Of a DNA stretch of 64,000 nt, positions 1 through 12,002 are shown one piece after another. The stretch comes from Escarpia spicata (Eukaryota > Annelida > Polychaeta > Sabellida > Siboglinidae), in NCBI GenBank assembly GCA_963995525.1, contig OZ023214.1, forward strand, positions 53,710,339 through 53,774,338, in the 5' to 3' direction. Below the pieces are notes generated by a model that was given only the letters and a program-made list of their open reading frames with translations, was not told the DNA's origin and made no database searches. A program made the translations under genes and the position numbers. Each line of letters starts with the position of its first letter. Position 1 is the first letter of the stretch.

Positions 1-808
1 AATTGAAAATGTTCACTTTTGGGAAATGTAAATGCCTCCACACAGGACTTGGGAACGAAGATGTACAATATACAATGGGAGGTTCTCTATACTAAGTACT
101 ACTGTAAAAGAAAAGGACTTAGGGTTAACCATTAGTGCTGATATGAAGGTTTCACAGCAGTGCGGAATTGCAGCTTGAAAGGGAAATCAAATCCTTGGAT
201 TAATTAGGCGAAACATAACGTATAAGGAAAAAGAGCTAATAATACCGCTGTACAAAACAATAGTTAGGCCTCATTTAGAATATTGTATTCAAGCGTGGAG
301 GCCTTATCGCAGGAAGGACATAGATATGCTAGAAAGAGTGCAGAGGAGAGCAACTAAAATGATACAAAAACTGAGGGATCTTAGTTACGAAATACGCCTT
401 AAAATGTGGTTTAACAACACTAGAGACCAGGAGATTGAGAGGAGATCAGATAGAAGTGTTTAAAATATTGAATGGTTTGAAAATATTGATAGAAATATTT
501 TTTTCTCAGGTAAGAATGATAGAACGATCAGAGGACATGAAGTTACATTAGTAAAGGAGCAGTGTAGATTGGATATAAAAAAAGTTCCCATTCTCACAAA
601 GGAATCTAAATTATTGGAACATATTATCTCCTGATTGTGTGGGTGCTAGTAGCTTGAACATGTTTAAAAATAAAATCGACACATACCTTAAAAGGGCAGG
701 ATACACGTAGATAAAAAGTATTGGACTCTCGATAAGCCAAAAGGCTTCCTTGTCCACCTGCCATCTAGAGTTAATTTTCTGGATGGCAATGTTGTTAAAT
801 CTTGTTAA
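1..808 (+). mobile_element. CR1-type LINE, 3' end (copy A)
   Basis: This is the last part of a CR1-clade non-LTR retrotransposon that begins outside the window. It aligns by eye almost base for base with 38000-38790. The shared stretches include the segment reading K-D-L-G-L-T-I-S-A-D-M-K-V near 115-160, the region coding for R-P-H-L-E-Y-C near 270, and a non-coding 3' end with the words 'cttgtccacctgc' and 'ttgttaaatcttg'. The reading frame is interrupted by stops and small indels, for example a TGA near 176, so it is dead. A different LINE fragment begins directly at its 3' tail. Confidence 0.85.
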
Positions 809-1707
809 AGGTCTGTCCTGGGACCGATACTTTTTAACGTGTACATCGTACATTTAACCAAACTTCTACAACAGCACAACATTCAACACCACCTATATGC
901 AGACGACACTCAACTCTACATCACTTTCCCACCAACCGACCACACACAAGCCCTTGCACATATGGAGGCCTGCATACAGGAAGTGAAAATATGGCTCCAT
1001 GACAACGGACTCGTGATGAACGACACCAAATCCGAAGCCATTGTCATCCGTTCGCCAAGTCTGCGTACTCCTATATCGTTAAGCCGCGTCAACATATGTG
1101 GCCAGTTCGTTGACACCTCCTCCGTTATCCGAGATCTCGGATTCGTCATTGACACTGATCTATCGATGGCGTCACAAGTCCCGAACGTATTGCAAAGATA
1201 AGAGATTCTGTTACCACCAGTGCATATAAGAGTCTGGTCCACGGACTAGTGACATCTCGACTTGACTATTGTAATGCATGTTTTTTCGGAATAAACGATC
1301 GTCACCTGCACCGTCTGGAAATGGTTCAGCGGTCTGCGGCTTGAATTGTTATGCAGATTTGGCGGGGCGATCGGCAGTCCATGACGACAATACTGCGGAA
1401 ATTATACTGGTTGCCTGTTAGGAGGTGTATTGAGTTTAAGATACTCGTCCTTGTGCACAGGGCATTATACGATGGTACGCCTGAGTACCTTGCGGCTCTG
1501 CTACACCAATATACACCACCCCGTTCCTTACGCTCTGCAAGCGCGTTACTCCTGCAAGTTCCTAGAGTGAACTTAGAACGTTTCGGCCGCCGTGCATTTG
1601 CTTGTGCTGGCCCCACTCTATGGAACAAACTTCCCATGAACATGCGCAACAACGGCAATCTTCCTCAATTTAAGAAACAACTAAAGACATTGTTCTTCTC
1701 CATTTAA
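809..1707 (+). pseudogene. L2-like LINE reverse transcriptase, C-terminal part
   Basis: This is a 5'-truncated LINE. It opens exactly at the reverse transcriptase motif G-S-V-L-G-P (about 810) and reaches the catalytic Y-A-D-D-T box (about 895-910). A stop at 1201 and shifts break the thumb region. The frame from 1351 to 1707 carries the L2-clade C-terminus: a W-L-P-V-R-R block, S-L-R-S-A near 1530, a W-N-K-L-P block near 1620, and an ending like F-K-K-Q-L-K-T-L-F-F. The AT-rich sequence 1708-1860, with two copies of an 'attattatcattgtag' word, is its 3' tail. The protein would be the RT that copies the element's RNA at a nicked target, but this copy is inactive. L2 rather than CR1 or Crack is my reading of the C-terminus. 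Confidence 0.8.
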
Positions 1708-1887
1708 TGAGTTTTACATGACTGACATTGGACTTTAATACACATATTACATATTATCTTATTTATTATCATTGTAGTATTAATTATTTATTATCATTGT
1801 AGTTTTCATGGTATTAATGGTTTTTTACTATTTATTACATTCACTTCACAACTTGTTGATCTCCTCCTTGTTCCTTGCTGTACAGGG

Positions 1888-2830
1888 GTGAGGGTCAGGT
1901 ACAGTATAGCTGAACCACTCGCTGTGTCTTTTCCTTCCTACGTTTTCTGTCCATCGCTCCCTCTCTCCATCTTTCATCTTCCCCGATCTTCTCATGTCCC
2001 TCCTCACGCAGTTCTCCCATCTCAGGTGTGGCCTTCCTCTTTTCCGTATATCCTATGTCCTACTTTCAATTTCAGATTTTTCGAGATTGTCCTCTCCATC
2101 ACGACTCCCTCTACCTTTCTCCAAGTATTCGCTCTGCTTGTATTCGACGTCGCACCTCCACCTCTGAACGCCCATCCGCCGTAACCATTCATCCAAGGTA
2201 CACAGGGCTGTCCACTTGCTTAATTTCCTTTCCATCCAATATGATGTCCAATTCCTCTCTCTGGTGTCCAACCCACATCACTTCAGTTTCTCCCGGCTCA
2301 TTCTCAATCTGTGTTTCATGAACACACTATTCAATTCCTCCAACCTGTCTTGTCGTTCTAGTTTGCTTTCTGCTACTATGGCCAGATCGTCTGCATACAT
2401 AATCTTTCCTTCGTGCTGATCTTCCATCACCATGATAAATAAGAATGAGCTTAGGGCATTCATTGCCTCAAACCGGTGTTAACTGTAAACTCTTCCGACA
2501 TCCCAGATCCAGCCACAACTCTTCCTATTGTTCTTTCTTACGTTGCTTCCACCATCCTGGCTTCTGCTTCTGGCACTCCCATCCATCTCACTGTTGCCAA
2601 CACCATCTCTCCTGGGACTGTGTCGGAGGCCTTCTCCAGGTCCACAAACCCCACTGCCTTTCTCCCTTACATCTCCAACCTCTTCTCCACCAGCTGTCTC
2701 AATGCAAACATCGCATCCGTCGTCCCTCTGCCCTTTCTGAATTCCTGTTGTTCTTCATCTAATTCCTGCTCTATTCTCTTTCGAATCATCCCATCCAGGA
2801 TCCTCTCTAGCAGCTTCATGGTGTGATGCC
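1888..2830 (-). pseudogene. RTE-like LINE reverse transcriptase fragment
   Basis: Read from 2830 down to 1900 this is a broken reverse transcriptase. It starts in the fingers (L-L-E-R-I-L-D-G-M near 2820), passes F-V-D-L-E-K-A-S-D-T near 2630, a shifted G-L-R-Q block near 2470, and the catalytic Y-A-D-D-L-A box at about 2390-2400. After that comes a Y-L-G-G-like palm/thumb segment. Several one-base shifts (near 2465 and 2270) separate the frames, so no full protein can be made. The clade is uncertain. The 'LEKA(S/Y)DTVP...YADDLAIVAES' style is common in RTE-like or unclassified invertebrate LINEs. The serine- and proline-rich plus-strand frames in this stretch are antisense shadows. Confidence 0.75.
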
Positions 2831-2959
2831 TCTGTATTTCCCTGGGTATTGCACATCTCCCTTCCTCCTCCTTAATGGAAGGACATTTATTTTAAATAAT
2901 ACACCAATTAAAAGTAATCAAATGAGTAACTTGAGAGAAAGTAATGTCATGTATTTGCA

Positions 2960-4500
2960 AACTGGTATTCATGAGGGAGTTATTATATAGTAATCAAGTC
3001 TAGTACAGTTCTGCAAACAATGAATATAACATATGTGTTTGGTTCCTGTTCGAAGTTGAAGAGTGTGGTAGGTGTTGATTGATTTAGTATTTCTCGGAAG
3101 TGTTCGATCCACCTCGTGGTTTGTTCCTCGCTTGTTAGAAGCACTCTGCCATCTTTGTCTTTTATTGGTATGTTGGAATTGCTATTTGCGCTAGTTACTT
3201 CTCTCACAATCCTATACAGCATTTTTGAGTCATTCCGTTCTGCTGCTGTTTGCGCTTCTTTGCCTTTCTCTTCTAACCATTTCATCTTATCTGTCCTACA
3301 GCTCTTTTTTTACTTCCTTGTCCAGTTTACTGTATTCCTCATCTGATGATCTCTATTTTTGGAGGTTTCTAGCTGCTTGATCTCTTCTGATATTCATATC
3401 CTTCCTTTTATCAATTTTATCGAGTATTCAGTAATCCACTGTTCTCTGTTGGACCCTCTTCTCCTTCCTAACACTACATTCGCGCTCTCCTTTACAGCTT
3501 GAAGGAATAGCTGCCATTGCTCTTCTAAGTCGGTTGAGTGTTGTAGCGCTTGGAATCCGTTCTTAGTTTCCTCGTAGAATTGTTTTGATGTGTCTGTCTT
3601 CTTTAAGTTATCTGTCGCATATGGCCTGACCGTCTTCACCGTCTTGAATCTCTTTAACTTCAATCGGATCTTACCAATCACAAGGTTGTGGTCAGAGCCA
3701 ACATCTGCCCCTCTATAGGTTCGGACGTCCCGTAGAGATGTACGCCATTTACTACCAATGCAGATGTAATCAATCTCATTCGATGTACTGCCATCTGGCG
3801 AGATCCAGGTTTTCTTGTGGATGTGTTTATGTTTGAAGAAGGTGTTGCCAATGCTGACACCACTGGCGGTGCTCATTGAGAGCAATCGTTAACCGTTATC
3901 ATTCGTATTTCCAGCTGAACCGTGAGGTCCAACCGTAGTATACATGTCTCTTATGTCTCCATCCAACATCGCGTTACAGTCTACAACCACTTTTATGTCA
4001 AAGCTTGGTATCTCGTCAAGCACGTTCAGGAGTTGGTCGTAAAAGGTGTCATTTTCCTCGTCTGTGGCGACTTCGGTTGGGGCATATACTTGCACTACGG
4101 TGACTTTGACATGTCTGGTGTTGAACCTCGCTGTGATGATGCGTTCACTAACTGGCTTCCTCACCCTATCAGTGCTTGTGTAGCATCCTTATTCAGGATG
4201 ATGCCAACTTCATGGATGTGGTGATCTTCATTTCCGGAGTGGAGTACAGTTTTATTTCCGCTGTTGAAGCGTCCCTGTCCTGTCCATCTCATCTCACTTA
4301 CGTCTAGAATATCTAGATATCTAGATGGTAAGCGTTTATTTCCTTCAGCACTTCAGCTCCATCCGCCCGCTCTGAAAGAGCGTTCGAACGTTCCATGTGC
4401 CTACTCTGGTGTTAGTTTTGGTGTTAAAGATATGGCACATCGAGGGTCGAGCTTCCTGACGGCTTTCACACAACCCTGTCATAGATATCTGTAGGTGTAG
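2960..4500 (-). pseudogene. RTE-clade LINE, inverted 5' half (endonuclease and linker)
   Basis: This is the 5' half of an RTE/BovB-like element lying in antisense. Going from 4500 leftwards one reads the start of an apurinic-type endonuclease (T-W-N-V-R-T-L near 4400, M-R-W-T-G-Q-G-R near 4280). Next come V-Q-V-Y-A-P-T (near 4100) and, in the 3885-3394 frame, the C-terminal endonuclease residues I-D-Y-I and G-S-D-H. Last is the linker before the reverse transcriptase (3285-2983, with R-I-V-R-E-V and W-I-E-H-F-R-E-I-L). The missing RT continues in the opposite orientation at 4690. A stop and shift near 3885 break the endonuclease. Confidence 0.85.
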
Positions 4501-4689
4501 ATACATCTATAGATGCAGATGCATCCACATTTATGGATGTGCCTTCTCCTCTTCCCCTTGAAAGTGTACCGGGATGGGTTCTTCTCGTCGTTTCTGTAGT
4601 AGGATTTGTTACAGGGTAGGGTTACTGGCCCTACGCCCAACCCTCCTCCTTTTTCAACCTGGCTTGGGACAGGCTTTGGCGGAGTTATA

Positions 4690-5700
4690 AATCCTGAAGC
4701 TATATGGCGTACCAAACAAATATATAGACATTTTCAAATCGCTATACCGAAACACCAACAGCTGCATCAAGACCAACGATGGCTACACAGACATGTTCGA
4801 TATAGAGACAGGTGTACGTGAAGGATGTATCCTGTCCCCTTTTCTATCTGTTGTTGTTATCGACTTCATCATGAGGAAAACTTTGGTGTTAAGTGGATAA
4901 ATAATAGGTTGACAGACCTTGACTTTGCCGATGACATTGCACTGCTCAGCCACACGCCGGATATCCTGCAAGAGATGACCAATAATTTAAACGACAATGG
5001 AGAGATGGTCGGATTACGAATCAGCTATGAGAAGACAAAAACATTGTCAGTTGGTGATGGATCTGACCACCACATTGTGATCGGTCAGCAAGACTTGCAG
5101 TGCGTCGAGAACTTCCCTTACCTCGGAAGCTACAACTCTAGGGAAGGCGACGCGGAAGTAGATGTGCGAGCGAGGATAGGCAAGGCATCAGCTGTGTTCC
5201 AAAGACTACGTCCAATATGGTCCAGTACTACCATCAGAAAGGACATAAAACTACGTCTTTACATGTAAATCGTAATACCAACAGCGATACACGCCTGTGA
5301 AACATGGAAGAATACGGCGAGGATATAAAAAATAGACATATTCTACCGGCGATGTCTCCGGTTTATATTGGGCATATCGTGGAGAGAGCACATCACCAAT
5401 GAAGAAGTGATGAGGAGGCCAAGTCTGGATAGCCTGCATGACATAGTTAAGTCCGACGACGAAGACTACCCCTACCAAGAGATAGAACAGCACATGTAGC
5501 AATGGAGTGGGTGTCTGAAGGTGGAAACAGAAGGAGAGGAAGGCCGACTATGACCTGGCGCAAGACAATTAAAGAAGAGCTAACCGAAATGGAAATTACC
5601 TGGAATGAGGCCAAAGAAACTGCGAAAGACCGTATTAGATGGAGAAAGCTCGTCGCCCGATGTCCCGATGTCCCGAAAGGAACAGGAGGAATTTAGTATA
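4690..5700 (+). pseudogene. RTE-clade LINE, 3' half (reverse transcriptase)
   Basis: This is the sense-strand 3' half of the element whose 5' half lies inverted at 2960-4500. The frame begins mid-RT (G-V-P-N-K-Y near 4703) and continues through G-V-R-E-G-C-I-L-S-P (about 4810-4840). It then reaches the catalytic F-A-D-D-I-A box (about 4922-4940), Y-L-G-S-Y near 5120, and the C-terminal R-R-R-G-R-P-T-M-T-W block (5530-5555). The element ends near 5700. A stop at 5266 and a deletion near 4895 make it inactive. Order and orientation fit an insertion with 5' inversion. Confidence 0.85.
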
Positions 5701-6819
<1,119 letters not shown>

Positions 6820-6869
6820 AAAATACGAAACCTAGTTAAAATGTAATACATTGTACGTCACATCAAAAA

Positions 6870-8950
6870 GAAGCACTGAGGTATGAATACAATGTAATAC
6901 ATTTAAATAATCCGTATAGCTTTTTTCTGTAACATAGATAGTTTTCTGGGTCTAGATTGATAAGTATTTCCCCAGATCTCACAGCAATATGACATATGTG
7001 GTTCAACAAGTGAATTATATAACATGTGTAATGCTTGACAATCAAGAACAAGCCTAGTTTTATACAAAACTGCTATGCTTTCTGATGCTTTTGGTTCAAC
7101 CATTTTTATGTGTTCTCTCCATGTTAAATTTTCGTCAATGGTTACTGTTTGTCCCATTCAAAACTATATTCACATCTGTTCTAGGTTGTTTTTTATTGTT
7201 AAACATTATAAAATGTGTTTTGTCCACATTAAGCGATAATTTGTTCGCTCGGAACCACAAGTCTAGTTTTTTAGTTCGTTGTTTATAACTGTGCTTACAT
7301 CATATGTGTTACTAGCGGAATAAAACATATCAAGCAATTTTGAAACTTAACACTTCATGTATGTACAGAATAAATAATAACGGGCCAAGGATTGAACCTT
7401 GCGGGACTCCACCCTTGATTTCCTTTTGTTCTGAGTTCTATCTGTCAATATGCGTTGTGTTTCAATGAAAGACGTTAGCTTTTTTTGAATATTTGTTCAA
7501 GTATTTTTGAAAATTGGGATAAGAGAGATATAGGTCTATAATTAGAAAATTGAAAACGATCTCCCGACTTAAACATAGGAATAACTTTTGTTAATTTCAT
7601 ATCATTTGGAAATGATCCGCTGCTCAAAGATCTGTTAAAATGTGTGTTAGCGGTTGTACAATTTGCTTTATTACATGCTTAACTGTTTTCATGCTGATTT
7701 TATCACGTCCGTATGAAGTTTTATTTTTGCACCCAGACACAATGTCGAGTACTTGTATGTCCCCCGAGCTCAGTAACGGGGGACATATACATTTTACAAA
7801 GTCGGTTGGTTTTGTTCCCCGGCAGGGTTCTATGAGGTTGGATAATATAGTACCTATGTCGACGAAGAAATTGTTAAAATGATTAGCGATTTCTTTATTT
7901 TCTAATACTACTAGGTTTTCACCAACGTGAAACTTGTTCAAATATGTGGTATCAGATTTTCTTTTACCTATTATGGTATTATATTAGTCATACAATCGTC
8001 GAGTTTTTTTGGTAATATTTTTTCTTTTCTAGACGTAATAATTGTTTTAACTTATTTGTGCAATTTTTGTAGCGGCTTTCTGTTAATTCTGACCTATTTT
8101 TTTTAGAAACGCTAAGTACAAGTTATTCTTCTTTATGCAAGCATTGTTTAGCCCTCTTGATAACCAAGGTTTATCATTCTTTTTTGTCTTTCCTGAATAG
8201 GTTGTCTTTTTTACTGGACAGGCATCGTTATAAGTATTACTTAGTATTTGCATAAAGCGCGAGAACGCGTAATCAGGGTTTGACTCTTTCATTACAGTGT
8301 CCCAGTTTGCATAATTTAAATCGTGCTTAAATTTGTTTAATGAGTCCTCATCTAACGATCTGTTATATTTATATGTTGGATCATTGTTAATAACCGTATA
8401 AGTGCTGTTGTCACACAGGACGACAATTGGCATATGGTCTTTAGCATCGCTTAAAACAATGCCGTACATTTTGTTTCTACACAGTTCAGAACAGAAAATG
8501 TTATCTATTATACTAGCAGTCGTGCATGTTACTCGTGTGGGCCTGGTGATCAAGGGATATAATCCAGAGCTGAACATTTGATCAATGAAGTATTTTGATT
8601 CAGCTTGCTCTTCGCAGTGCAATAGGTCTATATTGTAATCACCACATATATAAACAATTTTGCTGGTGAGATTTCCCAGTATGAATGAGAGTGTCATTAA
8701 ATTTGCTGATGCTGGTATTCGGTGCTCTATACATACAACCGACATTGATTTTTTCGTGTTTACTAATTTGTATCTCAGTAAAGATGCTTTCAAAACAGTC
8801 ATCAACAGCATACGATATATTCATTAAACAAATATCAGAAGACAGGCAATTGTTAAGTACAGATTCACACACATATATGGCAACGCCACCACATTGTTTT
8901 TTTTCTGGAATTACAGTACACTTTGTAACCTGAAAATACGACATCTGTAT
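6870..8950 (-). pseudogene. Jockey/CR1-group LINE (endonuclease plus reverse transcriptase), decayed
   Basis: Read right to left, this is most of a LINE ORF2. The endonuclease starts near 8944 (G-G-V-A-I-Y-V near 8885). It continues in the 8811-8083 frame with G-D-Y-N-I-D near 8640, L-I-T-R-P-T-R and a degenerate D-A-K-D-H block near 8440. The RT follows: linker and fingers in 7941-7624, Y-R-P-I-S-L-L near 7530, then G-V-P-Q-G-S-I-L-G-P-L-L-F at about 7370-7412. The thumb lies in the 7157-6903 frame, which ends in L-Q-K-K-A-I-R-I-I. The catalytic YADD region falls in a degraded stretch near 7300. Multiple frameshifts mean it is inactive. The clade within the Jockey/CR1 group is not certain. 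Confidence 0.82.
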
Positions 8951-9398
8951 GGTAAGCGGAAGTAGGGCTAAAGTGAATGACCAGAAATGATATTATTGTC
9001 GCCTTTCCTACCACACTAAGTGTTGCTATAGTCAAACGTTATATTACGATGGGAAGGTTGAAGACCTGTATGGTAAATGGAAGTAAGGCTACAGTTGACG
9101 GAAATGCCCAAAGGGACTAGGGTACACGGAACTTATACTACGAGAAAAATGACACAAGATAAGGTTTAGACATGTTATTCCTGTAGAAGAAATGTAACTT
9201 AATGTATTATTACTACTATTACGGCCTATTGTTAATACTACTACGGCCTACAGTTCGCCTTGAAGACCAATTTCATCATAGAGTTCTGCCACTCCGTCGA
9301 CTGTCAATCGACACGCAACCAACTCGTGGCAACATTCCAGTGATCAGACTCTGGATTGGGTATCTTTAACTCTGCAAGCAATGTAGGATTCAACCAAT
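8951..9398. other. No gene; diverged direct repeat
   Basis: No coding signal. A segment starting 'tgtatggtaa' followed by a 'ggaagta' word appears at about 8945 and again at about 9070, suggesting an imperfect 125-bp direct duplication. A short 'ctactacggccta' duplication lies near 9220-9250. Confidence 0.5.
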
Positions 9399-9839
9399 TT
9401 ATTTAACCAACGTTGCATCGATACTCTCTATGGCATGGCTAAAGTACATATCAATTAAAATATGATCGGATAAACGACAACGATGATGGAGTTGACTGAA
9501 GTCATCTATCTCAGATGCCTCACAATCGGTTTTTACGCATTGTCTAATGATTTCTGCCACGTAACGTGCAAATAAATTTTTCAGCATGGACGCCACATAG
9601 TCTATCATGTCCTGTGTAGTGTCAGCGTCGACGGTCATGTCTAGTGTAGTGTCTGCGCCGATTGCCGTGTCTAGTGTAGTGTCAGCGCCGACGGTAGCGG
9701 CTATGTTGATAGTAGAAGCTGACGTTGACGGTGCTAGTGATGACCTGGCAGACGGTGACGGTTGACAGATGGTGATAGTGGTCGGCTGACAGTCGGTGAC
9801 GGTGGTAGGCTGACAGATGCCGCGAATGGTCGGCAACAC
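9399..9839 (-). CDS. Hypothetical ORF, acidic Thr/Asp repeat protein (146 aa)
   Basis: I do not recognise this protein. The N-terminal third is low complexity, rich in Ser, Thr and Pro. Residues about 50-80 hold three imperfect copies of G-A-D-T-T-L-D separated by similar spacers. The C-terminal half (about 85-146) is not repetitive and has several His, Cys and Asp residues (H-H-R-C-R-L-S-D-H). It could be a small gene of the mobile element suggested by the sequence immediately upstream (9850-9960), which resembles the region upstream of the Polinton integrase at 56.4 kb and is oriented the same way relative to the ORF. It could also be a chance frame, since no splice or poly(A) evidence can be judged. 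Confidence 0.3.
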   Translation of the reverse strand: MLPTIRGICQPTTVTDCQPTTITICQPSPSARSSLAPSTSASTINIAATVGADTTLDTAIGADTTLDMTVDADTTQDMIDYVASMLKNLFARYVAEIIRQCVKTDCEASEIDDFSQLHHRCRLSDHILIDMYFSHAIESIDATLVK

Positions 9840-9849
9840 GGTTCGCCTA

Positions 9850-10560
9850 CGTCACTGTCGGAGTAGTTGGGTGTTTTCAATATGATGTTAGTTACAACGT
9901 TGTCGTGGTAAGAAGGACGACCTGTTCGCCGCTACGGGCTTATAATACCATTTCTGACAATCACGTGATCACGGCACCAGGCAGCCAAGCAAAAATACAC
10001 AATGTTTCGTGACGTCACATGTGTAAACCATTGAAATCACAACTATTCTCAGTAATATTCATGAGAATAATGACGCGCATATCCCTTGCTTGTAAATTAA
10101 AATAACAACGGTAAAGAAGGCAGTTATCGCGCAAGTGTTTCCGGAGTCGCGGTGTCTATAAGTAGTTGTCGCGCACATCGCACAAAAGTTTTCCGAGAGT
10201 GTTTCGACCGTTTTATTATGCAAAATTTTTCTCTACCTAGGGGGCGCTACCGTATCACGTAGTACACACGTAGCGTAATGCTTGTATACACCCGGATTTG
10301 ACGGTGTCAAAATAAAGTTTTATTATTATTATTATTACTCTGTTTATACATTATAGGGGTGCAAGAGACCGGTAGTAGGGTAGGTTCAACATTGTATTAG
10401 CCACGGTGTCGTCGTGATACGAATGACGATCCAGCTGGGAGAGCTCCGCGCATATATAGGAATATGAACAATGGCATGATAACGGTACGATTGACCAATA
10501 AGGACAGAACACGTAAGCGCCTACGTCATTATCTCATTAACGTAAGTGGTGTTAGAAGGG
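9850..10560. other. Two Polinton-terminus-like segments
   Basis: The stretch at about 10380-10445 matches 56445-56520 well: 'ttcaacat', 'ttagcc', then 'gtcgtcgtgatac', a 'gacg' word and 'ccgcgc' in the same order and spacing. A weaker version with 'gtcgtggtaagaaggacgac' lies at about 9870-9925. At 56.4 kb this sequence lies immediately upstream of the Polinton integrase. Here it is near an unassigned minus-strand ORF. The remaining sequence holds CACGTGA, TGACGTCA-like and ATTATT words but no gene. I infer a related element end; no terminal inverted repeat or target duplication was confirmed. Confidence 0.4.
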
Positions 10561-10725
10561 CTTAACAAAATTATAAAACACATTCCGAACAACCTTTTAT
10601 TTTACGTATTTTTAGTTCTAAATGTAAACGCCAGGGAGTGCTATCCCCGAAAAAAATTGTTCAACACCTATCCGACAACAAACAACACCATTGCGCATGC
10701 GCAATGACCTCATAGGCACTTGCTC

Positions 10726-10767
10726 CGATCCGATCCGATCCGATCCGATCCGATCCGATCCGATCCA
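10726..10767. repeat. (CCGAT)n short tandem repeat
   Basis: Eight or so uninterrupted copies of the pentamer CCGAT/GATCC lie just left of the giant inverted repeat. Confidence 0.9.
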
Positions 10768-10959
10768 ACGATCTTATGTACTTATTATACTACTATCTAA
10801 CTTACAAACGTGATCTTCTCAAATGTGTTTATCGCGTACACCAAAGTTGTTTACACAACCAATTATTCTTTGTAAGCCTGCTTGTATATATTCCTGTTGA
10901 CATAATATGCATATCATTTATTACTACACATGCATTTGGTCATTAACATGACGTGAAAG

Positions 10960-11476
10960 TCAAATAATTTGCCCAAAATGTAGTTAGGATGTTGAAGAAG
11001 AGAGGTGGCAATCGCAGATTAGAACTCTACTCGCAACACAGTCGACCAACCGGCAAATGTTTTGAGGAACGAGACAATTCAACATCTCGTGGAGAAATCC
11101 TAATTTCTGGATCTGATTGACATACGTGGAAACTATGGAGTTCATGCTGGACATCATCAGGCCTGAGACGATTGGCAAGTATATAGAACCTTTCGCAGCA
11201 ATTATACATTGACTAATCATCTATGACCATACAAGCTGCTGTATGTACCCCTCAGGTGGGGTACAGTCTCTCTGGCAGATGTGGAACTCCAAGAAGACAG
11301 CACCAGAAGTTCGTGTAGTATTCATTAAAGGATACTTTGTTGTGAAGAAAACTAAAAGGCGCTTCAACCAAGTGCCTGCTGATCAGGCAACTGAGCCAAT
11401 TACTAGCACATGCAGGATGCATAATGGTATCATCGGTATTACAAAAACGATTGATCCAGTTCGCGTGTCGATATGA
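10960..11476 (+). pseudogene. Repetitive invertebrate protein family of unknown function, fragment 1
   Basis: The left arm of the palindrome is read rightwards with stops and shifts. The clearest frame (11243-11476) runs through S-L-W-Q-M-W, A-P-E-V-R-V-V-F-I-K-G-Y-F-V-V-K-K, F-N-Q-V-P-A-D-Q-A-T-E and C-R-M-H-N-G-I-I-G-I-T. Upstream, near 11130-11210, another frame reads like I-R-P-E-T-I-G-K-Y-I-E. From memory this resembles a multi-copy, unnamed protein family found across invertebrate genomes. I cannot name a Pfam entry and the function is not known to me. The copy is truncated and dead. Confidence 0.6.
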
Positions 11477-12002
11477 GCTGGTATAGCTAGATATTCACAA
11501 TCTGCCTGTAACCAAATTCCCTTGACAAGGAGCTGGTTGGTTCTGGGAATTTTGCAAGCTCGATTTCTTCATATGACCACAAAAGGCTGATGTTGAATTC
11601 ATGATAGTGCGTGGAAGCTGAGCAGGTTATAATTCGCAGGTTGTGTACATCTTTCAGGTTGTTTCTGGAAGTTCCAACGGTGTACGAAGTCCAACCCTGC
11701 CAAGATACTGAGCTGCTATACCTCTGGTGATGAATTCATGACACCTCCTACAATGTAGCTTAATGGTATTCGCCATTTCCACTATTCGTCCAGTGGTGAC
11801 ACTGTTGACCTATTGCTTTAACAGCTTTCTCTCAATGTTGGTAGTGTTTTGTACATTGTGTAGTTGCAAAGGTTTATGAACGTTGCTTCCTCGGTGCGTT
11901 ATGAAACCATGTAGTTTCTTCAACCAGTCGTTGCTTCACGGTGATGATAACCTGCTATTTGTCTTGGTCTGTAGCTGTTAGATGAGTTGACTATTGACTG
12001 TG

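Noticed and set aside
1888..2826. Plus-strand Ser/Pro-rich frames
   Set aside because: Antisense of an RTE-like reverse transcriptase with a clear Y-A-D-D box on the minus strand.
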